A stretch of DNA of 64,000 nt, taken from positions 26,420 through 90,419 of the forward strand of contig JASAOO010003517.1 in assembly GCA_030849075.1 (NCBI GenBank), in the 5' to 3' direction. The position numbers and the translations under genes are program-made. Below the pieces are notes generated by a model. The model worked only from the letters and a program-made list of their open reading frames with translations, was not told the DNA's origin and made no database searches. Below are positions 54,701 through 62,907 of the stretch, piece after piece. The first letter of the stretch is position 1; each line of letters opens with the position of its first letter. The DNA is from Zelonia costaricensis. Lineage: Eukaryota > Euglenozoa > Kinetoplastea > Trypanosomatida > Trypanosomatidae.

Positions 54701-57700
54701 GCGTTTAAGCGGCGCAGCACCCGTGGCACCGGGCGCCCCGCCAGCCTCCTCCTCTCTCTTCTTGAGAACATCCAGCGTGGCGCGCTCCACCGCAATCTGC
54801 GCGGCGGTAAGCGGGCGCTTCGCAGATGCGGCTGCATCGGCCAGTCGCTGCTCCAGCGCACCCTGCTCATGCTCCTCGAGGCGATCGAGGGCCGCGCGCT
54901 CCGCCGCGATCTGCTCCGCCGTGAGAGGGCGCTTGTGGACGACGTGGCCGTCGATGTTGTGCGCCTCCGCAGCCAGCCGCTCCCCTTCCTCTAACGCGTC
55001 CAATGCCGCGCGCTCGGAGGCGATCTGCTCCGCCGTGAGAGGGCGTTTAAGCGGCGCAGCACCCGTGGCACCGGGCGCCCCGCCAGCCTCCTCCTCTCTC
55101 TTCTTGAGAACATCCAGCGTGGCGCGCTCCACCGCAATCTGCGCGGCGGTAAGCGGGCGCTTCGCAGATGCGGCTGCATCGGCCAGTCGCTGCTCCAGCG
55201 CACCCTGCTCATGCTCCTCGAGGCGATCGAGGGCCGCGCGCTCCGCCGCGATCTGCTCCGCCGTGAGAGGGCGCTTGTGGACGACGTGGCCGTCGATGTT
55301 GTGCGCCTCCGCAGCCAGCCGCTCCCCTTCCTCTAACGCGTCCAATGCCGCGCGCTCCGCCGCGATCTGCTCCGCCGTGAGAGGGCGCTTGTGGATGACG
55401 TGGCCGTCGATGTTGTGCGCCTCCGCAGCCGCCCGCTCCCTCGCCTCGAGGGCGTCGAGAGCGGCGCGCTCCTCCGTAATCTGCTGAGGGGTGAGGCGGC
55501 GCGGCTGGGCGTTGCCTTCCTGCAGCAGGCTCGTCGACTCGACATCGCCCAGGCGATCGAGGGCCGCGCGCTCGGCCGCCAGCTCCTCCGCCGTGCGGGG
55601 CCGCGGCTCATCGCCGTCCGCGTCCTCGCCGCCCTCCGCAGCGCGGTGCACCGTGCCACCCAGGGGATTCGCCTCGCCCTCCTCGGCGGCACCCTGCTCG
55701 AGCGAGAGGCTTGGTGACGGCGTGCGCACAAACGGTTTCTCGGCCGGTCCTGCCTCCGTCTGGAATGGCGCCTCGGCCGCCGGTGCCGCCTCGTCGCCGC
55801 TCTCCTCAGAGGCAGCGGCGGCAGCCTGCGCCTCCTCCTGCAGTGCACGCGCCTCTTGGTACGACTCCATCAGCGCAGCGCGACTGCGCAGCAGCTTACG
55901 CGCTGCCGCACCCCGCAGGAAGGCCGTCACCACACGTGCGCTAGCCTCCTGGTGCGCCGCCGCCTCCTCTTCCGCGCTACTGTCCAGGTAGGCGTCGCGC
56001 GCCGACTGCAGCACCGCCCGCTCTTTTTTGGCCACCATGATGTCGGCAAATCCTGCGAGTGTGGGGAGCGTGCTCTGCTTGGCCGCGCGCTGCGTCGCCG
56101 TGGCCGCCGCGTTCGAACGCGCGTCCGTGGCCAGCGCGCAGAGCTGCGTGCGCTGCTTCTCTTCATTGGCCTCCAGCAGGTACCGGTCTTCCTCCTCGCG
56201 GGTGCACAGGGTCGCCCGCTTCGTCTGCGCCGCCTCCTCGGCGACGCGCCCCGCCACTGCCGCCTCGAACTCCACCTCGCGCAACCGCCGCTCGTACCGC
56301 TCCGCCTCGGCCTGCAGCGCGGCGAGCGTGGCGCCGACCTCGCGACGGGCCATGTAGCCGCGGCCGGCGCGCTGCATCATCGAAGCCCGGGCAGTCATGA
56401 GTGCCTCGCGCACCTGCGCCGCACGTGCGGCCCGCCTCGACGCACACACGCGTCGCGCCACGTGGCTGCGGTAGGCGCACTGAATGCGTGTCGCGGCGCG
56501 GCCCTCACGGCTGCGGACTTGAATCTCGGCTGCGGCGCGGAAGCGGGCCGCCGTGAGAAGCGGCAGCGCATCGTGGCGGGCGATGAGCATCCGCCCAAAC
56601 GCCTGCAGCCGCACGGCGGCCTGACGACGCTGCTCGTACTCGAGGCGCGCGGCGCGCAGGTGCGACGTGCGCGAGTACGTGTCGCTGTAGAGGCGGCGTG
56701 CCTGGTAGCCGCGCCACGCGGACTGGATGCGGATGGCCGCCTTCACGCGGCGCCGCGCGTCCTCGGCGGCGCGGGCCATCATGCGGTTCTGCAGGGCCAC
56801 CTTGCAGATCTTGCGCTGCTTATACGTGCGCCACTGCCCCTGGATGCGGGTGGCGGCATACTGACGCCGCTCGTTCTCGACCGCGGCGGCCTCCTCCTCC
56901 GCCCGGGCACGCCGCAGCGCCTCGTAGCGCCCGCGGGCTTGCCGCGCACGCACCCATCGCTGGATGCGCCGGGCCGCCGCAGGGCTCTCGCGGGCATACG
57001 TGCGCACCTTCGCGTAGTGCCGCCGCGCCAGCCAACCGCGGGCGATGCGCTGGAGCTGTGTGGCGGCCTGGTGCTGGGCACCGCGCCGGTTCGCGGACCC
57101 GAAGCGGCCAAGTTGGCCTGCGGCGAGCGGGTAGCGGCGGTGGCGGTGGTGGCGGCGGAAGGCGCGCTGAATGCGGCGGGCGGCCATGCTGCGGCGCAGC
57201 TCGGCCAGGCGGGTCTCGCGAGCGCGATTGGTGCGCAGGGCGGCGGCGCGGCGGCGGGCGAGGTGGCCGCGGTAGTGCCGCTGGATGACGATGGCCTGGG
57301 CGTACTTGTGCTCCAGCTCGTTCTCGTCCTGCAAGAGGACGTCGAGGCGCTGCTGCAGGAACGTCAGCGGGTCCGAGTCCAACGAGAGCGACGCCGACGG
57401 CCGCGGCAGTGGGCCGTTCGTGGATGATCCACCGCCGTGGTGGCTCGTCACGGAGCTCGTCTCGCGTGCGCGGCGTGTCGTTGACGAGCGCGGCGCAGAT
57501 CCACCCGGCCCGGCCGACTCGAAACCGCTGGACGCCGCGGCTGCCGCCGAGGCGGTGGTGGTGGTGGCGCTTTGCAGCGGGGGAAGGTTGCGCGGCGGGG
57601 CGTGGGAGGAGGAGGCACCAAGGACGGCGCTGGCCTCCCTCCCCGGCCGCTGCGGCACGCGGCTCGATGCCGTTTGCGTGTTGCTCGCCATCGAGGGTGG

Positions 57701-59464
57701 CGTGGGAGTCCTCCCTTGCGCCACGACGCGCTCTGGGCTCGACCGGCTCATTGCCGGCTTCTCGCGGCGTGTCACGTTGGTGCCGGTCGCTGGGGTTGAG
57801 GCGGCGTGCGACGCCGTTGGCCGGCTCTCGGACAGGCGGCGCTGGCGGTGCACGTTGGTCGAGGGGGTCGCGCCGCGGCTGCTGCCGCTGCCCCCGCGGC
57901 GGGGCGGAGACTGCTGCCGCGTCTCCTGCGTGCGGGTGGACGGCGAGTAGCGGCGGGTCGAGGCCGGGGCGGCGGATGGCTGGGCCTGCACGTGCGCCGG
58001 CGGCGTCGGGGTGCGCGGCGCGTCGGCGGCGGCCGTGCGGCTGCCGGTGCTGCCGGTGGCAGATGCAGAGGCCGCGGCCAGCTCTTGGCTGCGATTGCCT
58101 GCGGTCTGCCGTGGCGCTGCGGCAGCCGTGCGGGTGGGCAGCGGCAGGGGACGCATGGCCTTCTCCGGAGCGCGCCGCGTCTGCGAGTCCGGCGCATGCG
58201 GTGGTGGCGCCGCCTGCTGGCGGGTGCGACCGCCGGCCGGCGAGGAGCCGCGGATCTGGGACGGCGCTGGTGGGGGAGGCGCCAGCGGCCGCCGCGGGAC
58301 GGCGGTGGGGCGGTAGATGGGTGTGACGTCGCGCGGCAGCTTCGGCGCCGCGGCGGGGGCCGAGGCGCTGGGCAGGAAGGGGTGCGGAAAGAGCTCGATC
58401 ATGTCCACAGGCGACCCGCCCGCTCCGCCCGTCTTGCCGTTGAGCGTCGGGGATACGCCGGCAGTGGCGGTGGAGGCGGCCCCGACGAGGCCGCGCAGCC
58501 GCGACGCTGCGGCGCCGGTGCCGACGTTGCCGGCGGGGGTGAGGAAGCGCCCGGCCGCCGGTGGGGCCCGCGTGGCCTCGTAGCGCTCCCGGCTGCGCTG
58601 GATGGAGCGGCTCGTCTCGCTATCGGGGCCGAGGGTGGAGCAGGCGGTGCGGTGCGCCAGGGCGTACTCCTCGAGGCACCGCGCGGGGTCCACCGGCTCC
58701 AGCGCCATGGCGAGGTTGTGGTGCGCTACCGCCAGCAGCGACGGCTCCTCCGGTGTCTGGTAGAGCAGCCCAATCGCACGCTCGGCCATACGGACGGCCT
58801 CGTCGCTGAGGCGGAGCTGGATGAGGATGGCGCTTGTGTTCATGTACGCCACGGGTGACTCGACGCCGGTCATCTCCATCGACGACTTCATGTACTGCAG
58901 CGCCTCAGAAAAGTGGCCGCGGCGCCGCTCCATGCACCCGAGGTTGTTCAGCGTGACCCCGCGGAGGTGCCGCCGGCGCTCCTCCACCTCGCACAGCGGG
59001 TACGCCGCTTCCTCCGTCAGCTGCATGGCGTACTCCAACAGCGGGGCCGCTTCAGCGAAGGCGTCGCGCTTGAACGTATCCACGCCGAGCGCGTTGCAGC
59101 GCACGACCAGGCGCTCCGCCGCGTCGTACAGCTCGCTGCTCTGCGCCTGGTACGAGGCGAGCAGCTCATCCTTCGAGACGCTCTCTGGGCGTGACAGCAG
59201 TGACATGCGGTGCCCGCCTGTGACGGCCGGCGAGGACACTGCCGACGCGGTGGCCCAGCGCTCGCGCAGCTGGCTGACCACCTGGCAGCGGATCTGCAAG
59301 GCCCGCTCCATGAGCAGCACGCTACGGCCGCCCTCACCGTCGCGCTCGGCCTGCAGCGCCTGCATCTCTAGGATCTCCGCCTCATGCGCCGTCTCACGGC
59401 CATCCAGCTGCCCCTCTACCGGCGGCGGGTGTGCGAGGGAGTACCGTCGCGTTGCCGACGTCAT
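51773..59464 (-). CDS. Giant TPR / multi-IQ-motif repeat protein (2563 aa)
   Basis: This is a putative calmodulin-binding scaffold. An N-terminal helical region (about 20-300) includes TPR-like units (GHFSEALQYMKSSMEMTG; LLAVAHHNLAMALEPVD). A Ser/Pro/Arg-rich disordered linker spans about 330-690. An array of nine IQ-like motifs lies at about 718-1040 (IQRHYRGHLARRRA, IQRAFRRHHRHRR, IQSAWRGYQARRLY and others). Two more IQ motifs are near 2375-2440 (IQRFVRGAQARQQA, IQRLYRGHLARRQA). Between them are repeats: an AYLDSS-containing module present at least twice, and eleven units of about 38 residues with consensus RPLTAEQIAAERAALDALE at about 1287-1681. The rest is highly charged helix. IQ arrays bind calmodulin or centrin-like light chains, so a cytoskeletal or flagellar role is plausible but inferred. 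The upstream open frame translates splice tract and CA repeats; the ATG at 59464 follows an acceptor by 23 nt. Confidence 0.88.
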   Translation of the reverse strand: MTSATRRYSLAHPPPVEGQLDGRETAHEAEILEMQALQAERDGEGGRSVLLMERALQIRCQVVSQLRERWATASAVSSPAVTGGHRMSLLSRPESVSKDELLASYQAQSSELYDAAERLVVRCNALGVDTFKRDAFAEAAPLLEYAMQLTEEAAYPLCEVEERRRHLRGVTLNNLGCMERRRGHFSEALQYMKSSMEMTGVESPVAYMNTSAILIQLRLSDEAVRMAERAIGLLYQTPEEPSLLAVAHHNLAMALEPVDPARCLEEYALAHRTACSTLGPDSETSRSIQRSRERYEATRAPPAAGRFLTPAGNVGTGAAASRLRGLVGAASTATAGVSPTLNGKTGGAGGSPVDMIELFPHPFLPSASAPAAAPKLPRDVTPIYRPTAVPRRPLAPPPPAPSQIRGSSPAGGRTRQQAAPPPHAPDSQTRRAPEKAMRPLPLPTRTAAAAPRQTAGNRSQELAAASASATGSTGSRTAAADAPRTPTPPAHVQAQPSAAPASTRRYSPSTRTQETRQQSPPRRGGSGSSRGATPSTNVHRQRRLSESRPTASHAASTPATGTNVTRREKPAMSRSSPERVVAQGRTPTPPSMASNTQTASSRVPQRPGREASAVLGASSSHAPPRNLPPLQSATTTTASAAAAASSGFESAGPGGSAPRSSTTRRARETSSVTSHHGGGSSTNGPLPRPSASLSLDSDPLTFLQQRLDVLLQDENELEHKYAQAIVIQRHYRGHLARRRAAALRTNRARETRLAELRRSMAARRIQRAFRRHHRHRRYPLAAGQLGRFGSANRRGAQHQAATQLQRIARGWLARRHYAKVRTYARESPAAARRIQRWVRARQARGRYEALRRARAEEEAAAVENERRQYAATRIQGQWRTYKQRKICKVALQNRMMARAAEDARRRVKAAIRIQSAWRGYQARRLYSDTYSRTSHLRAARLEYEQRRQAAVRLQAFGRMLIARHDALPLLTAARFRAAAEIQVRSREGRAATRIQCAYRSHVARRVCASRRAARAAQVREALMTARASMMQRAGRGYMARREVGATLAALQAEAERYERRLREVEFEAAVAGRVAEEAAQTKRATLCTREEEDRYLLEANEEKQRTQLCALATDARSNAAATATQRAAKQSTLPTLAGFADIMVAKKERAVLQSARDAYLDSSAEEEAAAHQEASARVVTAFLRGAAARKLLRSRAALMESYQEARALQEEAQAAAAASEESGDEAAPAAEAPFQTEAGPAEKPFVRTPSPSLSLEQGAAEEGEANPLGGTVHRAAEGGEDADGDEPRPRTAEELAAERAALDRLGDVESTSLLQEGNAQPRRLTPQQITEERAALDALEARERAAAEAHNIDGHVIHKRPLTAEQIAAERAALDALEEGERLAAEAHNIDGHVVHKRPLTAEQIAAERAALDRLEEHEQGALEQRLADAAASAKRPLTAAQIAVERATLDVLKKREEEAGGAPGATGAAPLKRPLTAEQIASERAALDALEEGERLAAEAHNIDGHVVHKRPLTAEQIAAERAALDRLEEHEQGALEQRLADAAASAKRPLTAAQIAVERATLDVLKKREEEAGGAPGATGAAPLKRPLTAEQIASERAALDALEEGERLAAEAHNIDGHVVHKRPLTAEQIAAERVALDALEAKEREAAEAHNIDGRSPCRRPLTAEPVEEQLDALDPLGRAVDASSGPKVVAIAVVPAPATPDTSEAHPSPSITAADAPEEQAATAEQAKDVAEAVEAGESSTSNPTSTAGLAADMMARQKAVWQAELATEKKRRQQREALQQASFDYKQQRIAAAEEVGELAPYRKGRIRIEKRTWGPSSEAGGAVAAPDAPAVNIYRLQREAQEKAAVLCIERHVLSWAARRYLAALQQVRDDYIATMQQRDHEEGPMLVTACLRDVLARYPDLHARAAARKAAALAAAPPPQAAPLSPPPAPAAPSAAAVRTLGGFVMVFRAKRERAALQSARDAYLDSSAELEAAAHQEASARVVTAFLRGAAARKLLRSRAALMESYQEARALQEEAQAAAAASEESGDEAAPAAEVAERKLFASTSQQCLSPEQAAAERSALDHLERLEDSAGWLLHGMAEQQVVAERLALDQLESLDHTMTERGECERGPRVEFKQLSAAVLRDQKSRDARRQADEADTPSISSAFSSAPGAASQRPRLTSGEARTRLWVFAKTVQDKRDLRARQAARDAYLRDLHRADGSSFAEQEERSGSVGAPAASRTPTPVEVAGSVRGESVADLSASAVGPFDPDWMQQLYVQERRHYASQLLSSFASVAKSRLERSRRQAQRDAHLDGCAEEDEAAFVTECANTIARFLRSAAARSAVRSRVEALEAYNEARAAEEVADAGEDVRATGTPLQPRPPSAAARKIQRFVRGAQARQQAKEQQAVQSAPILDEEEEERAVAAVLNDSALSIQRLYRGHLARRQAAMATVQRDLYLLSLCEEEEAEAERTAAQAAAAASPSPASAAAAPSPPAEQMLSPDLLSHSASTVHSASPKEAAVPAPAPAQRSVHFAPRSASSSEASVLPETTSTAIVTEVDEVNEASLEQVLRRR
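53332..53594 (-). repeat. Internal 263-bp duplication, copy 2
   Basis: This copy is aligned without gaps to 55771-56033 at an offset of 2439 bp, with about nine mismatches, all in the part farthest from the shared TCGGCCGCCGGTGCCGCC end. It encodes the ARDAYLDSSAELEAAAHQEA module and is followed by degenerate ERSALDHLE units. Confidence 0.88.
54418..55605 (-). repeat. Eleven-unit 38-residue repeat array in the IQ protein
   Basis: The units begin RPLTAEQIAAERAALD or a close variant and alternate three tail types (AHNIDGHVVHK; QRLADAAASAK; PGATGAAPLK). The three types repeat in fixed order, giving a higher-order period of 342 bp. The two outermost units at each end are the most diverged. Confidence 0.9.
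54555..55357 (-). repeat. 342-bp perfect tandem repeat (about 2.3 copies)
   Basis: Identical landmarks occur at 54590, 54932 and 55274, spaced by exactly 342 bp. I could find no mismatch between copies by eye. The period is three 38-residue units (114 codons), so copy-number change keeps the frame. Confidence 0.92.
55771..56033 (-). repeat. Internal 263-bp duplication, copy 1
   Basis: This is the partner of 53332-53594. It encodes the ARDAYLDSSAEEEAAAHQEA module directly upstream (in the protein) of the 38-residue array. Confidence 0.88.
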
Positions 59465-61497
59465 CGTCGCCCCTCCCCCTAAAACGGCTGCGAGCAAAAA
59501 GCGAGACGGGACGGAGATGGAAAGAAGAAGCGAAGGTGAAGGGGGCCGTGCGTGCCAGCACCACAACGTGCTGTCGCACCCTCTTCCCTTTTCTAGCAAG
59601 CTGACTGCCAGCACACACACACAAACACACAAAGACACACACGGAGAGAGAGAGACACCGAGCGCTTTATCGATTGTGTATGAAGGCGGCGCGGTGCGTG
59701 CTTGTGGACGTGGAAGGGTGCGCCCTCGTTCGGTGTGTGTATGTGTGTGATTGACGGCGAGACCGAGAGCAGCCGACGTCTGTTGACCGGGACGAGGTAG
59801 AGTTGCGGGCACGCAGGGGTGATGGGCGGTCTACCGGACTGGAGCGCCCTTCAAAGTGGCCTGCAGACACGGAGTAGGAATTCAGAAAAAAAAAAAAGAG
59901 GAGGCGCAGCCGTCCGGTCACTCGACACTCCACACGCCTCGATGCTGCTCTGCGCAGGGACAGGGCGCGAGCCGCGAGAGGAGAAAAAGTGAGACAGGGC
60001 ACACGCGTTGAGGGTGAGCAAGGACACAGCGAAGGGTGGGTGAGACACGCCCCGGACGCCACAAGCTAGGTGAAAAGGAGGAAACAGATCAGAAGGAGCT
60101 GTTCAGCTATACATGCAAGGGGAAACCAAAGGAAAGAGAGCTAGTGCAAGGCGCGCCGTGATCGAGTACTGACCCCCGTCGCTGTCTATCCGCGGGTCTT
60201 ACGTGAACGTTACGCACCTTTGCGTAGAAACGACTCGCGTGCTTGCTTTCTACAGGGCAGCGCTGGTGCTTCGCTTCGGGTGCCACGCTTTGTTCTTTTT
60301 CCGTGTGTAGTGTTCGAACACGCGTGAGGAACTCGCCAATGTGCGACCTCGGCACTGTGCGGTGCGGTGAGACAGGAGGGGAGGCAGAAGGCGAGGTTGC
60401 GTGAAGGGTGTGTCGTGGCAGTCAGCGCGGAACGAGAGCGCGAGAGAGCGAGAGGGGGGGTCGCGGGATGCACGTGCGTGTGCGGGTGCGACGGATACAG
60501 ACAGAAGGCGGTGTGGGGGTCGAGGTGAGTGGGAGACGGTGAAGAGCGAACACAGGGGATCGCATGCGGGGGTGCCCGAGGCAAAGGCGAGTGCTCGCGA
60601 TGCGCCTGATTGCCCTTGTCGGGCGTGCAGCGCTCTGGCCGAGAAGAGGGGAGGGCGTGGGTCTGAGGCGGGGGCAACGAGTTTGCCTTGTATTCGTTTT
60701 GCCGTGCCCCAGTAGTGGGTGAGCGGGGGGAGCGGGGAGGGGGGACGCACACAAAATGCGCTGGTGGAGCGCCTGTTTCACGCCTCGGGACACACTTCCC
60801 CCTCTCAACACCCCCCTCCTCCTCACAAATACGCACCGCCCTCAGTTCTCGCGGCGAATTCTGTTCTCCTGCAACGTGGTGATTTCTCAGCAGCCTTACA
60901 GCCGTGCACACCCCGCGCCGTGCAAGTTGCGCAGCGCGGGAAAGCTCAGGAAACACAAAAGAGGTCACGGCAGTGGAGAGGCCGGAGACAAGAACCAAAA
61001 GGAACAGGCGAAAAGAGCGAACGAGAGGGCGGTGGAGCGGTGTGTCAGGGAGGAGGGGAGGGGGGGAGACGTTCCGGCAGCGCTTGCCCAATGCACCCGC
61101 GAGGCTACGCTCCGCTGTGGCAGCGGCGCCAATACAGAAGCGCGGCTCGCTTGCGGAGGCATGAGCGGCGGCAGAGCCCACGGGACGCTCCGCCCCTCAC
61201 ACACCCACCCACACACCCACACACACAGGGCGCAAACTGACAGCAGGAGGGGGACGCTCTACGAGCTCCGCAGTCCTCAGCCAACAGCGGCGGCGACCAC
61301 GCGGGGTCGGTGGCACGCATATGCGCGCAGACACACCACGCACCAGAAATAACGAGAAGAGTGCAGCGGAGCCTTTTTGCACGTGAGGGAGGCGGATCGC
61401 AGGTGGAAGAGGACCGGCGCTGCAAGAACGCGTCCCGGTTCGAAGCACGGCCCGCTGAAACCCTCCACCCAGACCCCAAAACGCCTTTCCCTCACAC
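59465..61497. other. 2.0-kb intergenic region between proA and the IQ gene
   Basis: This holds the leader and splice tract of the IQ gene, then the 3' untranslated region of the reductase gene. An A-run lies at 59885-59896, a CA-rich patch at 59612-59640, and short CCCA/CA repeats at 61197-61228. The 323-residue minus frame at 60210-61181 has Ser/Pro/His/Arg noise composition and no splice signal, so it is not called. Confidence 0.65.
59488..59545 (-). promoter_or_regulatory. Spliced-leader acceptor for the IQ protein gene
   Basis: A long C/T tract on the sense strand (including CTTCGCTTCTTCTTTCC and GCTTTTTGCTCGCAG) ends with the AG at 59489-59488. The leader is 23 nt, and no other AG intervenes before the ATG except in TTTTAGGGGGAGG. 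Confidence 0.75.
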
Positions 61498-62907
61498 TCA
61501 CTGCGGCGCGGGCGCCGCAGCCTCATCCTGAAGCTTCCTTGTGACATCCGTGTGGGTGAATGCGCGCTGCCCCTGCTGAAACTCCGTCACCGTCGCATAC
61601 GACGCAGACGCCGGGGCGGCGGCGGCGTCCAGCGGTTTCAGCACCCACTTCTGGGTCAGCAGCCCCTCCACGCCGACTGGGCCGCGGGCGTGGATGCGGG
61701 CCGTGCTGATGCCAACCTCCGCCCCGAGCCCAAAGCGGAAGCCATCGGCAAACCGCGTTGAGGCGTTGTGGAAGACACACGCGCTCTCCACGCGGCGCTG
61801 GAACTCGGCGGCGGTCGCGCGGTCTGTCGTCAGGATCGCATCGGTGTGGTGCGACCCGTGCGCGTTCACGTGCGCAATGGCAGCGGCGACGTCGTCGACC
61901 ACCTCCACCGTCATGTGCGCGTCGCCGTACTCGACGTGAAAGGAGGTGGCCGGCTCGCTGGCCAGGCCCGCCGCAATCGCCTGCGGTCCGCCCAGGAAGC
62001 TCACCCCCGCTCCCTTCATGCTGTCGACGAGGTACTGCGCCGCCGTCGTGCCGTGCGACGGGGCCGTGAGCAGGTCGCGGTGCAGCAGCAGCGTCTCGGC
62101 CGCGTTGCACGCCGCGGGGTAGTTGAGTTTGGCATCCACGGCCACGGTGAGCGCCGCGTCGATGTCGGCGTCGGGGTGCACGTAGACGTGGCAGATGCCG
62201 TCGGCGTGGCCCAGAACTGGAATGCGGGTCGAGCGCTGAATGTTCTGCACCATCGCGTTGCCACCACGTGGGATGACGAGGTCGATGTGCGCATCCAGCT
62301 GCAGGAGGCTGTACACGTCGGCGCGGTTCGTGACGAGACCGATGACGCCACGCGGCACGCGGCCCTGCGTGCTCTCCTCCACCGCAGTTACGATGACATC
62401 GTGCAGCGCCGCGTTCGAGTGCTCCGCCTCGCGGCCGCCCTTGAGCAGCAGCCCGTTGCCGGAGCACAGTGCGAGCGAAGCGATCTGCGGCAGGCTGTCG
62501 GGGCGCGACTCGAAGACCACCAGCAGCACCCCGATCGGAGCCGTCTGCTTCACGAGAAGAAGGTTGTTGTCCAGCTCCCGGGCGGACAGAACCTGACCAA
62601 TGGGGTCTGCGATTCCGGCCAGCGTGTTGATGCCCTGGACAAGAGTGGCGAGCTTGCTCGGTGTCAGCTCGAGGCGCTTCAGCAGAGGTGCCGCAATGTT
62701 GTTCACCTTGGCCGCCTCCATGTCGGCGCGGTTCGCCTCGAGAATGCGCGCCTCGTTCTGCTGAAGCGCCTGCGCCACAGCGCGCAGCATCGCCTGGCGC
62801 TCCGCGTATGTGAGGTTGCTAAGCGCAGCAGAACCGGCCCGCGCCTCCTCTGCGTACCGCTGCACCGCCGCCACGTCCACGGCAGACTCGTTCGAAGCCG
62901 ACGCCAT
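61498..62907 (-). CDS. Gamma-glutamyl phosphate reductase (ProA type, 469 aa)
   Basis: This NADPH-dependent enzyme reduces gamma-glutamyl phosphate to glutamate-5-semialdehyde, which cyclises to pyrroline-5-carboxylate in proline synthesis. Family blocks are present in order: PIGVLLVVFESRPD at 124-137, LLLKGGREAEHSN at 153-165, IPRGGNAMVQNIQ at 212-224, and PVLGHADGICHVYV at 230-243. The catalytic cysteine is Cys267 in NYPAACNAAETLLLH. GPVGVEGLLTQKW near the end closes the fold. The length (469) fits a stand-alone ProA of about 415-470 residues, and there is no N-terminal glutamate kinase domain. It is therefore not the fused P5C synthase of animals and plants. The N-terminus has no obvious targeting signal. 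A short Ala/Pro/Gln-rich tail is lineage-specific. No kinase gene is in the window, so the preceding enzyme must be encoded elsewhere. Confidence 0.95.
   Translation of the reverse strand: MASASNESAVDVAAVQRYAEEARAGSAALSNLTYAERQAMLRAVAQALQQNEARILEANRADMEAAKVNNIAAPLLKRLELTPSKLATLVQGINTLAGIADPIGQVLSARELDNNLLLVKQTAPIGVLLVVFESRPDSLPQIASLALCSGNGLLLKGGREAEHSNAALHDVIVTAVEESTQGRVPRGVIGLVTNRADVYSLLQLDAHIDLVIPRGGNAMVQNIQRSTRIPVLGHADGICHVYVHPDADIDAALTVAVDAKLNYPAACNAAETLLLHRDLLTAPSHGTTAAQYLVDSMKGAGVSFLGGPQAIAAGLASEPATSFHVEYGDAHMTVEVVDDVAAAIAHVNAHGSHHTDAILTTDRATAAEFQRRVESACVFHNASTRFADGFRFGLGAEVGISTARIHARGPVGVEGLLTQKWVLKPLDAAAAPASASYATVTEFQQGQRAFTHTDVTRKLQDEAAAPAPQ

Noticed and set aside
54189..55487. 432-codon plus-strand frame over the repeats
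   Set aside because: It is antisense of the 38-residue repeat array and exists only because the GC-rich repeat lacks stops.
55856..57427. 523-codon plus-strand frame
   Set aside because: It is antisense of the IQ-motif array, with no domain of its own.
60210..61181. 323-codon minus-strand frame between proA and the IQ gene
   Set aside because: It is His/Pro/Ser/Arg-rich with CA-repeat translation and no splice tract, and is better explained as 3' untranslated region.
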